Shown: positions 1 to 8,437 of the stretch, piece after piece
Numbering within the stretch: position 1 is the first letter of the stretch
Layout of the letters: every line of letters begins with the position of its first letter
Made by a program: the position numbers and the translations under genes
Assembly (NCBI GenBank): GCA_963803295.1
Contig: CAWDMC010000002.1
Location: 434,001 to 498,000 of the forward strand
From: CAWDMC01 sp963803295
GTDB taxonomy: Bacteria > Acidobacteriota > Terriglobia > UBA7540
Length of the DNA: 64,000 bases
Direction: 5' to 3'
Notes under the pieces: model-generated
What the model saw: the letters and a program-made list of their open reading frames with translations, nothing else
Database searches by the model: none
What the model was told of the DNA's origin: nothing

Positions 1-1
1 A

Positions 2-970
2 AAACTGCCCGGAGCTTTCACTCTGGACGTAGGCTATGTCGGGTCGTACGGTAACAACCTGGTGGTCGGCGTGGGACTGAACCAGCCTCTGCTCGCCAGT
101 CCCACGAAGCCGGCCAACTGCGGCTACGCGGGAGTGCCCGCTGATTGCATCACGACCAATACCGCCGTAAACGCGGGACTGCGAGTTCCGTTCATGGGAG
201 AGACCCCTGCCGCCTTGACGGACAGCCAGTTTGTCGGCAAGTCCTGGTATCACGGCCTCCAGGTGACTCTCCGCAGGCAGTTCTCTCGCGGCCTTAGTTT
301 TCAATCTGCCTATACGCTGTCGAAGGCCATGAACAACACTTCCATCTATAACGATCTGAACTACGTGTCTGGAAATTGGGCGCGAGCCACATTTGACCGT
401 ACCCACCGGAGCGTCACCAACTTCGATTATCAGTTCCCCAATTCCGCACGCTTCAAGGGCGCGGCCGGAAAACTGTTGAACGGGTGGTCTACAACCGGAA
501 TTGTTATTCTGCAAAGCGGACTGCCGCTGACCCTGACTGATCCGGCCGGAGGCAGCGTCTACGGTCAGGCCTCGCCCTCAACCGTGACGCTCTGCCCGGG
601 TCGAGCGGCCGCCGCTTTGGCCACATCCGGCAGCGTGGAAGCGAGACTTGGCGGCTGGATCAAGGCGTCGGGATTGTGCTCTCCGCCCGCGATCGGTTCC
701 GACGGCGCCACTGGGTACGGCAACGCCGGCCAGAGCCTCCTCGACGGGCCGCCGCAGTTTAATACCGATTTATCGCTGGGAAAGAGGACCGTGGTGGGAG
801 GCCTCCGCGAAAACGCCGAACTGGCGTTCCGCGTGGAATTCTACAACTCGCTCAACCATCCCCAGTTCAGCAATCCAGGCACTGCGCTCGGGACGGCGAA
901 CTTCGGTGTGATTACCCAGACCTCGGTGGCCCCCCGTCTGATCCAATTTGCCTTGAAATACCTCTTCTGA
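2..970 (+). CDS. C-terminal part of an Oar-type TonB-dependent receptor (5' end outside window)
   Basis: The reading frame is open from the first complete codon (position 2) and starts with KLPGAFTLDVGYVGSYGNNL, so the N-terminus lies upstream of the window; the GTG at 62 is internal. The sequence shows alternating amphipathic strands typical of an outer-membrane beta-barrel, the segment GLQVTLRRQFSRGLSFQSAYTLSKAMNN, and an ending RLIQFALKYLF with a terminal aromatic residue, as recognised by the BAM machinery. Acidobacterial Oar-like receptors consist of a carboxypeptidase-regulatory-like N-domain, a plug and a barrel; only the barrel is seen here. The ligand cannot be told. The two other receptors in this window (46065-49715 and 62059-64000) end almost identically. 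Confidence 0.88.
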   Translation, partial: KLPGAFTLDVGYVGSYGNNLVVGVGLNQPLLASPTKPANCGYAGVPADCITTNTAVNAGLRVPFMGETPAALTDSQFVGKSWYHGLQVTLRRQFSRGLSFQSAYTLSKAMNNTSIYNDLNYVSGNWARATFDRTHRSVTNFDYQFPNSARFKGAAGKLLNGWSTTGIVILQSGLPLTLTDPAGGSVYGQASPSTVTLCPGRAAAALATSGSVEARLGGWIKASGLCSPPAIGSDGATGYGNAGQSLLDGPPQFNTDLSLGKRTVVGGLRENAELAFRVEFYNSLNHPQFSNPGTALGTANFGVITQTSVAPRLIQFALKYLF

Positions 971-1146
971 CGGCCGCGCTCGACAAGTCCGCCGGTTTAC
1001 ACTTCCATCTGAACTCAAAAGCGTGAAAACTATTCAGAGAGAGTGGGAGATCTCCGTTTGCCTCGCCACTTCAAATCAGGTCGCATGAGGCGGTGGCAAC
1101 GACGGCTCACTTCGAGTAAGCTCACAGGCCGAAAGGAGGCACACCT

Positions 1147-2025
1147 ATGGTCGATCCGGGACTCAAAGGCAAGGTCGTGATAGTCACGGGCGGAAACAAC
1201 CCTAAGGGAATCGGTGCCGCCACGGCTAGGGCTTTTGCGGCGCAAGGAGCATCGGTATTTATTCACTATTTCCGAGCCAAGCGGGAATCTGCTAAAGATT
1301 TAAGGGAAATCAGCGCACTTGGAGAGGATTGGTACAAGGCCGCGCAGACGCTGTCCGCCGAGGGCATCGTGCAAGAGATTCGCGCGCAAGGGGGGCGGGC
1401 CGAAGCCTGGGAGGCTGACCTGGCTGACCCGGCCGTAGTCCCTCAGATTTTCGAGCGCGCCGAGCGCGCCTTCGGGCCGGTCGAGGTGCTGGTCAATAAC
1501 TCGGCCTGCTGCGACCCGGATACGTTCATTCCCAGTAAGTCAGGGAACCGTTCGATTGGGGGACTCGGCCCGACGATGGCTACGATTACGCGGGAAAGTC
1601 ATGACCGGCACTTCGCCGTGAACAGCCGGGCTGTCGCGCTGATGATCGCCGAATTCGCCCGCCGCCATATCGATCGAGGTGCGACCTGGGGCCGGATTAT
1701 CAATGTGAGCACCGACGGCGCCTCGGGGTTTCCTGATGAGATCTCCTACTGGGCGAGTAAGCACGCCCTCGAGTCCTACAGCCGTGCAGCCGCCGTGGAA
1801 CTGGGCCCTCACGGCATTGCTGTCAATGTGGTTTCGCCCGGCCCGGTCCAGACGGGTTGGATGTCAGCGGAACTCGAAAGAAGTGTTGTGCCCAATATCC
1901 CCTTGCGGCGCGTCGGCCAGCCGGAGGACATTGCGGATGCGATCGTCTTCCTGGCTTCGGAGCAAGCGCGCTGGATCACGGGACAACTGCTTTATGTTGG
2001 CGGAGGCAACAGAATGCCCCTGTAG
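1147..2025 (+). CDS. SDR family oxidoreductase (FabG-like)
   Basis: 292 aa, a classical short-chain dehydrogenase/reductase on a Rossmann fold. The cofactor motif TGGNNPKGIG is at residues 14-23, an NNSA variant of the NNAG motif at 117-120, and the catalytic Y-x-x-x-K pair is Tyr201/Lys205 in ISYWASKHA; the PGPVQTGWM segment follows. The spacing and the long insert between residues 40 and 75 are larger than in a typical 250-aa FabG. A strong GAAAGGAGG ribosome site precedes the ATG. The basic/acidic selectivity for NADP or NAD cannot be decided. It probably acts in the cytosol on a ketone or alcohol; there is no pathway context, as the neighbours are a receptor and a hypothetical gene. Confidence 0.9.
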   Translation: MVDPGLKGKVVIVTGGNNPKGIGAATARAFAAQGASVFIHYFRAKRESAKDLREISALGEDWYKAAQTLSAEGIVQEIRAQGGRAEAWEADLADPAVVPQIFERAERAFGPVEVLVNNSACCDPDTFIPSKSGNRSIGGLGPTMATITRESHDRHFAVNSRAVALMIAEFARRHIDRGATWGRIINVSTDGASGFPDEISYWASKHALESYSRAAAVELGPHGIAVNVVSPGPVQTGWMSAELERSVVPNIPLRRVGQPEDIADAIVFLASEQARWITGQLLYVGGGNRMPL

Positions 2026-2197
2026 CTGTCCTAACCGGTGATTTCAGTGCCGCCTTGTGCTAGGATTGCTGCTTCGTGCCCGGTCCTCAGGAACTTGATT
2101 TGCCGGCTTTGGGCGACTAGCTAGGACCTGCACAGAGCACCATGATAGCGCGCGCGGCTTCGCTCGAAGGCGTATAGCATTTGGGGCAAGGAGAACC

Positions 2198-2596
2198 ATG
2201 TCCCCTGAATCTGTTAAGGAAGGTACTCGCAGGGAAACCGTTTACCTGGTTGCCCCTGAAACCACGGTCGAGACGGGCGGCAGGAGCGCGCCGCTGGATC
2301 TCGGCCCTCTCGCCGGCAGTCGATTGGTGGTTGTGCTCCGAATTGACCAAATCGTTGAACAGGAATCGCTCGACGTGGCTGTGTGGGGATCGGCGGACGG
2401 CAAGGACTGGGGCACGTCTTCCTTATTTTCGTATCCGCAGAAGTTCTATCGGGGCATAACGCCCGCTGCTGTCGATCTCAGCCAGCGTCCGGAAGTTCGC
2501 TTTCTCGAAGCACGCTGGAGCCTAAACCGCTGGGGTCGAGGTTATCCGCGGCCGCACTTTGTGTTTTCAGTGGAGATTGAGTCACTGAAGCCGTAG
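2198..2596 (+). CDS. Conserved-looking hypothetical protein, 132 aa
   Basis: A small soluble protein with no signal peptide or membrane segment. A good AAGGAGA ribosome site stands before the ATG. The sequence is rich in beta-strand-like hydrophobic alternation (RLVVVLRIDQ, LDVAVWGSADG, HFVFSVEIESLKP) and contains W-G-S-A-D-G-x-D-W-G, resembling a jelly-roll or discoidin-like fold. I do not recognise the family and assign no function. The hairpin repeat array begins about 20 bp after its stop codon. Confidence 0.65.
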   Translation: MSPESVKEGTRRETVYLVAPETTVETGGRSAPLDLGPLAGSRLVVVLRIDQIVEQESLDVAVWGSADGKDWGTSSLFSYPQKFYRGITPAAVDLSQRPEVRFLEARWSLNRWGRGYPRPHFVFSVEIESLKP

Positions 2597-2614
2597 GTGG
2601 TAACCCTTGCAGAT

Positions 2615-3077
2615 TTCCAACGCGGGTGAGGACACCCGCGCTACAGACCTGCAAGGGGTTGCCTCGCGACCCTTACTTGTGTGAGGTTCCAACGCGGGTG
2701 AGGACACCCGCGCTACAGACCTGCAAGGGGTTGCCTCGCGACCCTCACTTGTGTGAGGTTCCAACGCGGGTGAGGACACCCGCGCTACAGACCTGCAGGG
2801 GGTGCCTCGCGACCCTCACTTGTGTGAGGTTCCAACGCGGGTGAGGACACCCGCGCTGCAGACCTGCAAGGGGTTGCCTCGCGACCCTCACTTGTGTGAG
2901 GTTCCAACGCGGGTGAGGACACCCGCGCTGCAGACCTGCAGGGGGTGCCTCGCGACCCTCACTTGTGTGAGGTTCCAACGTGGGTGAGGACACCCGCGCT
3001 ACAGACCTGCAGGGGTTGCCTCGCGACCCTCACTTGTGTGAGGTTCCAACGCGGGTGAGGACACCCGCGCTGCAGAC
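2615..3077. repeat. Seven-copy tandem array, 71/72-bp unit, hairpin-rich
   Basis: The core GCGGGTGAGGACACCCGC recurs at about 2622, 2694, 2766, 2837, 2909, 2980 (one base changed) and 3051, giving periods of 72, 72, 71, 72, 71 and 71. Each unit can form hairpin A (GCGGGTG, 4-nt loop, CACCCGC), a weaker GGGGTTGC/GCGACCC stem, and hairpin B (CCTCAC, TTGT, GTGAGG). On the minus strand each unit begins CTGTAGCG, the same prefix as single-copy palindromes elsewhere in this window. The mixture of 71- and 72-bp units shifts frame, so the long ORFs running through it are not coding. It ends about 10 bp before the PilZ start. Confidence 0.9.
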
Positions 3078-3086
3078 CCATAGCCA

Positions 3087-3404
3087 ATGTATTCAGGCAC
3101 TGAACGACGGCAGAATCGCCGTGCCAAATTCATCGCGGAAGTGGTATGTGAGGCACTGGGCCGCGATGATGTTTTCTTCAGCCGTGACCTCAGCGCCGGT
3201 GGCGCGTTCCTCACTGCCGACGAGCCATTACCTCTCGATTCTCAGGTGCTGCTTTCGTTTTCGCTCGGTCCCGCCGGTCCCGCCGTTTCCTGCTCCGGCC
3301 AAGTGGTTTACTCCCAGCCCGGCGTCGGCATGGGTATTCAGTTTGTTGACCCGAGCGGCGAATTGAAGCTCGCCGTCAAGAAACTTGTGGACGCCGCCGA
3401 CTGA
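3087..3404 (+). CDS. PilZ domain protein
   Basis: 105 aa, a stand-alone PilZ domain, the c-di-GMP receptor fold. The N-terminal arginine cluster RRQNRR (residues 7-12) corresponds to the R-x-x-x-R ligand motif, and DLSAGGAFL corresponds to the (D/N)-x-S-x-x-G motif; both contact the dinucleotide in characterised PilZ proteins. The rest is consistent with the six-stranded barrel (VLLSFSLG, VSCSGQVVYSQPGVGMGIQFVD). No effector domain is attached, so it probably works through a protein partner. There is no strong ribosome site because the tandem repeat array abuts the start. A hairpin terminator follows the gene. Confidence 0.9.
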   Translation: MYSGTERRQNRRAKFIAEVVCEALGRDDVFFSRDLSAGGAFLTADEPLPLDSQVLLSFSLGPAGPAVSCSGQVVYSQPGVGMGIQFVDPSGELKLAVKKLVDAAD

Positions 3405-3432
3405 ACCTTCCATTATTGAAATTGGCAGAAGA

Positions 3433-3484
3433 GAGCCGGCTGTAGCGCCGGTCTATGACTGTCTATGACCGGCGGCTTTTGTTT
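3433..3484 (+). terminator. Rho-independent-like terminator after PilZ gene
   Basis: GCCGGTC (3447-3453) pairs with GACCGGC (3467-3473), with a further AGCCG/CGGCT pairing outside it, followed by TTTTGTTTT. The left arm carries the CTGTAGCG prefix seen in other palindromic repeats here, so this terminator may itself be a repeat element. Confidence 0.5.
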
Positions 3485-3495
3485 TCAAGACACTC

Positions 3496-3517
3496 GGCGC
3501 TCATAAAGCGCCGCTAC
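3496..3517. repeat. GTAGC-prefixed palindrome
   Basis: GGCGCT (3496-3501) and AGCGCC (3507-3512) form a short hairpin followed by GCTAC. Read on the minus strand it starts GTAGCGGCGCT, matching the GTAGCG palindrome family found at 5921, 53041 and in the tandem array. Confidence 0.5.
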
Positions 3518-3617
3518 CGACGCTCAGAGCAGGATTTTTCAGCAGCTTGCTAAACTAAATCTCTAAACTCGACCCTTCCGCGGAGGGCTCTTGAATACAT
3601 AGCAGAGGAAGAGTGTA

Positions 3618-5795
3618 ATGAAATCCGTATTATCAGGGCTCCTGACCGGCCTTCTATTTTTCGTTTCTGCCGGTACGACCACCGGTTCTCAGCAACCAGC
3701 ATCCCCGTCACCCTCACCGCAAACGGAAGGTTCCAGCCCGGCGCCGCCAGAGTCGCCATCACAGGCGGCGTCACAGGCGCCACTCCTGGCCGTACAGCCG
3801 ATGGAGCCGGGAGATATCGCACGCCAGATTTATAGCTCCGCCTTCCGCCTGAATGATCTTCTGAGCACGCTTAACTCGGCTGACTGGAAGCTGGATGACT
3901 CAGCGCGCAAGGAGCTTAACGATAGCCTGGAGGCGTTGCGCGGTCAGCTTAAGACCCTGGAGTCGCGGCGCTATCAGTTTTCCTATCAGCCCAAAAACGT
4001 AGCCGCAGGCACCGAGCTCGCCAATGCAATTGCCTCGCTCGCACCCGGGCTCAACGTTATCGTGAATGACCTCGGCAAATATCAAGGCGCCACCGACGCA
4101 GCGTCCTTCAAGCAGGCGGAAGATCGTCTCCTCGGGTTCGAAGCCCCACTCAAGCAATACCTTGCTTCGTTACAACCGGCTTCGACTCAACCCGCGAGCG
4201 GGGAAGCGGCATCCTCCACCGTGCCCAATGCCGCAGCCCCTGCGGCGGCACCAGCTCCTACTTTGGAACAAGCCCAGGCTGCCCCGGTAAAGCCGAGTCC
4301 TGCACCGGCGCCCGCGGTTCCATCGAGCCCTCCCCCGGCCGCGGAATCAAATCCTGTTTCGTCAAATCCTGTTTCGCCCGAAAGTGCGAATCCTGCAGCA
4401 CCGAGCGCGGCGACGCCCCCGCCAACCGGAGCGGCTGCGCCCGAGACGCCTGCTCAGAGTCAGCCCCAGACGCAGCCCTCGATCCAGGCGGCTCCGCAAC
4501 CGCCGGCCCCAGCTCAGGCTCAGATCCAGCCGCAGGTCCTGTCGAACCAGATCTACGCTGCCGCTTATCGTTTTAACGACCTCCTGAATATGCTCAATCC
4601 CAGCAACTGGAATATGGATGATGCCTCGCGCAAGAGTCTGAATGATACGCTGGCTTCCTTGCGCTCCGGATTCAAATCTCTTGAGGAAAGGCGCTACCAA
4701 TTTTCCGGCCAGTTGGCGAACGTGGCCTTTGGGAAAGACGTTGCCAGCGGCATCGAAGCCTTGCGGCCCGATCTCGATGTGATGGTAGGATACGTAACCA
4801 AGTATGAGAGCCCCTCGGTTGCCGAACCCCTCAAGCAGGCTGAAGACCGGTTGCTATCGCTCGATCCGCAGCTCGGACAATACCTGACTTCGCTTGAGTC
4901 ACCTGCAAAACCTGGCGCCGCGGCTTCAGTCGGCGCTACCGCAGCGCCGGGGACCGCACCCGGACTTAATGCTCCGATTCAGACGGAGGAAATCGCGGTG
5001 GCAGCCGCTCCGCCGCCGTCCACGACGTTGCTGTTAGGCGGAGCCGTCACCCCTGAGCAAATGAAAGATGTTGCGCACGAGATCTACGTGGCCACTTATC
5101 GGGTCAAAGACCTGTTAAATCTAGTGAACCCGGCCGATTGGAAGACGAGTGAAGCCCTGCGCGGGTCCAGTCAGACACAGATCGAACAACTTCGCAGCGT
5201 CCTAAAGTCCCTCGAAAGTTCCCGGGCCGACCTCAGCCAGAGTACCGGTAGCCTGCCAATTATATTCGCCACTTACAAAGGGATGACAGCCGTGATCGAG
5301 GGCGTGAACAAGCTAGCCGACGCCCTCTTACAGTACCAGAGCGGCGACGTAGCGACGCAGTTCCGGCAAACCACCGTGTGGTTGACAAAATCTCAGGGGA
5401 CGCTCGAGGGCTATTTCGAGCAGATGCTGAAGCGACAGTCAGGCAGTGTTCAGAACTACGAAACCGACTTGGCGTCCTGCCAGACGACGCTGAACTATTC
5501 CATGTATTCTCACTCGGTGCCTGCCGTGACGATGCCGAACATCATGCCCGTGTTGCAGGGACGGCGCGTTCGGGCAAAGAAGGCTGCTCTCGCCGCGGGC
5601 CAGCCAGCCCCAGCACGACATACGTCAGGAGAGAAGGCAAAGGCGACGCCTAACGTTGGCGCCGCGACGACATCCGCCGAGCCAACTAAATCTGCCGGTT
5701 CCAAGAACGCCGCTAGCAGCAAGGACTCCAAGTCCGGTAGTTCCGGTTCGCGACGACGGCGGCATTCACGGCACAAAGCTAAAAACGGACAATAG
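3618..5795 (+). CDS. Secreted Pro/Ala-rich protein with a triplicated ~120-aa domain
   Basis: 725 aa with an N-terminal signal peptide (MKSVLSGLLTGLLFFVSAGT). Three copies of one helical domain are visible: about residues 60-190, 310-430 and 475-610. Each opens with a pattern like (A/N)-x-(Q/E)-I-Y-x-x-(A)-(F/Y)-R-x-(N/K)-D-L-L and contains N-x-x-(D/N)-W-(K/N), then L-(K/E)-(S/T)-L-E-x-x-R. The first two copies also share KQAEDRLL. Copies are separated by long Pro/Ala/Gln linkers, and the C-terminus is a Lys/Arg/Ser-rich tail. I do not recognise the domain. Its architecture suggests a periplasmic or envelope scaffold, but that is only an inference. A GAGGAAGAG ribosome site supports the ATG. 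Confidence 0.75.
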   Translation: MKSVLSGLLTGLLFFVSAGTTTGSQQPASPSPSPQTEGSSPAPPESPSQAASQAPLLAVQPMEPGDIARQIYSSAFRLNDLLSTLNSADWKLDDSARKELNDSLEALRGQLKTLESRRYQFSYQPKNVAAGTELANAIASLAPGLNVIVNDLGKYQGATDAASFKQAEDRLLGFEAPLKQYLASLQPASTQPASGEAASSTVPNAAAPAAAPAPTLEQAQAAPVKPSPAPAPAVPSSPPPAAESNPVSSNPVSPESANPAAPSAATPPPTGAAAPETPAQSQPQTQPSIQAAPQPPAPAQAQIQPQVLSNQIYAAAYRFNDLLNMLNPSNWNMDDASRKSLNDTLASLRSGFKSLEERRYQFSGQLANVAFGKDVASGIEALRPDLDVMVGYVTKYESPSVAEPLKQAEDRLLSLDPQLGQYLTSLESPAKPGAAASVGATAAPGTAPGLNAPIQTEEIAVAAAPPPSTTLLLGGAVTPEQMKDVAHEIYVATYRVKDLLNLVNPADWKTSEALRGSSQTQIEQLRSVLKSLESSRADLSQSTGSLPIIFATYKGMTAVIEGVNKLADALLQYQSGDVATQFRQTTVWLTKSQGTLEGYFEQMLKRQSGSVQNYETDLASCQTTLNYSMYSHSVPAVTMPNIMPVLQGRRVRAKKAALAAGQPAPARHTSGEKAKATPNVGAATTSAEPTKSAGSKNAASSKDSKSGSSGSRRRRHSRHKAKNGQ

Positions 5796-6168
5796 GCGGA
5801 AGACTCTATCACGAGGGCAGCGAGGCCAAAGTGAAGAATCGGACCCACGATCTCGTTGAATACACAGGGCTCTTGAAATTTCGTCCGGTCGCCGCCTAAC
5901 CCCAGTTGCGCGCTTTCCTGCTGTAGCGCCGGTGTCCCCACCGGCGTTTTCGGCGATGAGGACAATAAGCCCACCGAATCCCATCGCATCGCCTGGCGAC
6001 AACCTGCTGGCGGGAAGCAGAAATTACTTGACAGCCGATAACGCTGGAGTTATAGTGGTGGAGGCTAGGGCCTAGGCTATGAGCCTCGGTCCGGAGCAGA
6101 ATGTTCTTTGACAATCTACGCAGAGCTGCGGATGCAACCGTCAAGGGCGAGCGACTGCCTCCGCGGCT
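5796..6168. other. Intergenic region between convergent genes, holding repeat elements
   Basis: No credible gene. It holds a GACCCACGATctcgttGAA motif (5842-5860), repeated twice near 52.8 kb, and a GTAGCG-prefixed hairpin (5921-5946). Confidence 0.6.
5921..5946 (+). repeat. GTAGCG palindrome (REP-like)
   Basis: CTGTAG is followed by CGCCGGTG (5927-5934), a TCCC loop and CACCGGCG (5939-5946), an 8-bp perfect stem. It has the same topology and prefix as the unit of the tandem array at 2615-3077 read on the minus strand (GTAGC GCGGGTG TCCT CACCCGC). Confidence 0.7.
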
Positions 6169-8199
6169 CTATGGCCTGGCGTATCGATCCAGCCAGGCGA
6201 GCACGGTCCTATACCACAACTGGCTGTCTTGGGGCTTCAAGATCCAATGGCCCGCGTTCGGGAAGTAGAGCAGTTGTGAGGGGACACTGCGCCGCTGCAA
6301 GGCGGTAAAGAGCTGGAACGCCTGTCCCTCCGGCACGCGAAAATCCAAGCCGCCCTCGACCACCAGCATCGGCGTCTGGATGTTCTGGACAAAATTCGAG
6401 GGTGACCATTTCTGGTAAAGTTCCGGATGCTCCCACGGCACACCCTTCAGCTCCCATTCCGGGAACCATAATTCTTCGGTCTCGCCGTACATGCTCTTGA
6501 GGTCATACACGCCGTCGTGCGATACCAGGGCTTTGAATCTCGTCGTGTGGCCGGCAATCCAATTGACCATGTATCCGCCGTAGCTCGCCCCAGCCGCCAC
6601 GAGCCGCGATCCGTCCACGTAGGGCAGGGCGGCGAGGTAATCGGTCGCCTTCATGATGTCTTCGTAGGGTGCGCCGCCCCAGTCGCCGGAAATTTCCTCG
6701 GTGAACTTTTGTCCACGTCCCGTGGAGCCGTGAAAATTGGTCATCATTACCACGTAGCCGTGCGAGGCGAACATCTGCGCGTTCCAGCGATATCCCCAGG
6801 CATCTGTCCAGGCGCCTTGTGGACCTCCGTGGATCAATACCAGGCCGGGGTATTTCTTGCTGGAATCGAATGCCGGCGGCTTGACGATCAGGCTTTCAAT
6901 CTTGGCGCCAAGCGCACCGTCGCTGTGCACGGTCTCTCCAGCGGTCACGTCGAGATCCGCCAGCAGGGTGTTGTTCGCGGTTGTGAGTGGCTGGAGGGCT
7001 CCTCCCACGAGCGCGGAGCGGAACACTTCGGTAGGCTGGGTGAGGCTCGAGCGGGTGAGAATCAGAGATTGCGCTTCGGGGGTGAGCACGAAATCCTCGT
7101 TGAATCCATCGAGGACCTTTTCGACGTTCGGATGGCTTACTGAAGTCTTGAAGATCGGTTGACGAACGCCCTGAGGCGCGCTGAAGTAGAGGGTATTGCT
7201 ATCGGGAGCCCAGATGAACTGGCTCACCCATTGATCGAATCCTTCGGTAAGGCTTTTGCTCTGGCCAGACCGCCGATCATACACAAACAGGCGAAGCAAA
7301 TCGGATTCATAGCCGTTACGCGCCTGTGAGGTGAAGGCGATGTAACGGCCGTCCGGCGAGTATTGCGGCGAAGCGTTGGATCCATGATCGCCCGGCGTGA
7401 TATCTCGCGGCTCGCCACCCTCGGTTGGCACGAGATACAGGTGATTGTTCGTGGTCCAGGCGACAGCGCTCGGGGGCGTGCTGCGATTCGAGGAGTAGCA
7501 GGCCTCGCTGCCGTCGGGTGAAATGGCGTATCCATCGGGGCCTTCGAGTGAGAACGCGGGAGCATCGTAGGCGCCGGGCGTAAGATCTCGCGGGGCGCCG
7601 CCTTTGGTTGATACCACGAACAAGTGAGTGTATCGTCCGTTGCCCCATTGGTCCCAGTGGCGAAAGAGCAGATTATGGATCAGGCGGGCCTTCACCTTGC
7701 TCTTCTCATCGGCCTCCAGGCGCTGTTTGTTACAGGCATCGTCCGCGCAATCAGGGTAGACGGAGGAAGTGAACAACAGAGTGTCCCCCTTCGCGGCCCA
7801 GGAGACCCCATCTGCTTCTGTCGAGATCGAGGTGAGCTTGCGCGGTTCGCCACCTTCCATCGGCAGGACCCAGATCTGCGAGCTCCCTCCACGCGACGAG
7901 ATGAAAGCCAGGGACTTGCTGTCAGGCGACCAGCGTGCGCGTCTATTCGAGCCCTCGAAAGTGAGTTGCCGCGGTTCGCCCCCCGAGGCGGGAATCAGCC
8001 ACAGATGGCTCGACATCGAGTTGGCCGCAAGATCTACGGTCCGCTGCCCGTAGACGATCCAGCGGCCGTCCGGCGAGACCTGGGGGTCAGAAATGCGCTG
8101 GATCTTCATCAGATCTTCAAAAGTAATTGGGTGTTTGGCTTTAGCTTGGGTTGAATTCATAAGCGTGACTGCAATAATGGCGAGCAGGGTCAGTTTCAT
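6169..8199 (-). CDS. S9 family (prolyl oligopeptidase-type) serine peptidase, exported
   Basis: 676 aa. The N-terminal signal peptide (MKLTLLAIIAVTLMNSTQAKA) is followed by a WD40-like beta-propeller with repeated SPDG(R/S) motifs (IQRISDPQVSPDGRWIVYG, RARWSPDSKSLAFIS, SPQYSPDGRYIAFTS) to about residue 400, then an alpha/beta-hydrolase domain. The catalytic triad is visible: Ser539 in GASYGGYM, Asp619 in GGLDFRVP and His651 in NAGHW. The length and order match dipeptidyl-peptidase/acylaminoacyl-peptidase members of family S9, which trim short peptides in the periplasm or outside the cell. The exact specificity is not readable. It stands alone downstream of gnd with a 240-bp gap. Confidence 0.93.
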   Translation of the reverse strand: MKLTLLAIIAVTLMNSTQAKAKHPITFEDLMKIQRISDPQVSPDGRWIVYGQRTVDLAANSMSSHLWLIPASGGEPRQLTFEGSNRRARWSPDSKSLAFISSRGGSSQIWVLPMEGGEPRKLTSISTEADGVSWAAKGDTLLFTSSVYPDCADDACNKQRLEADEKSKVKARLIHNLLFRHWDQWGNGRYTHLFVVSTKGGAPRDLTPGAYDAPAFSLEGPDGYAISPDGSEACYSSNRSTPPSAVAWTTNNHLYLVPTEGGEPRDITPGDHGSNASPQYSPDGRYIAFTSQARNGYESDLLRLFVYDRRSGQSKSLTEGFDQWVSQFIWAPDSNTLYFSAPQGVRQPIFKTSVSHPNVEKVLDGFNEDFVLTPEAQSLILTRSSLTQPTEVFRSALVGGALQPLTTANNTLLADLDVTAGETVHSDGALGAKIESLIVKPPAFDSSKKYPGLVLIHGGPQGAWTDAWGYRWNAQMFASHGYVVMMTNFHGSTGRGQKFTEEISGDWGGAPYEDIMKATDYLAALPYVDGSRLVAAGASYGGYMVNWIAGHTTRFKALVSHDGVYDLKSMYGETEELWFPEWELKGVPWEHPELYQKWSPSNFVQNIQTPMLVVEGGLDFRVPEGQAFQLFTALQRRSVPSQLLYFPNAGHWILKPQDSQLWYRTVLAWLDRYARP

Positions 8200-8437
8200 C
8201 GAGCATCTCCGTGAGCTTAGCCGGCGTCATGGCAGGTCAGGCCTACATTGTAGCGCAGACGGCAGCAGAAGACCCGCCGTGGAGCTTCTACAGCTTCTAC
8301 ATCAGGGCAGTAATACAGCCTATTTGATGACGGCTCCGGGCGGGAGATGGTCCGCGGAGCGAGGCTGAAGGGGCATTGCCAGCGTCAGGCCAACGTCAAG
8401 CGAAGGTCAGTCGACACGGCTGACGAAGGATCTCGGC

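Noticed and set aside
2615..3077. CRISPR array
   Set aside because: The whole unit is conserved, without unique spacers.
2582..3366. Several 60-130-codon ORFs through the tandem repeats
   Set aside because: They translate the 24-codon period of the repeat, and the 71-bp units break the frames; there is no ribosome site or family match.
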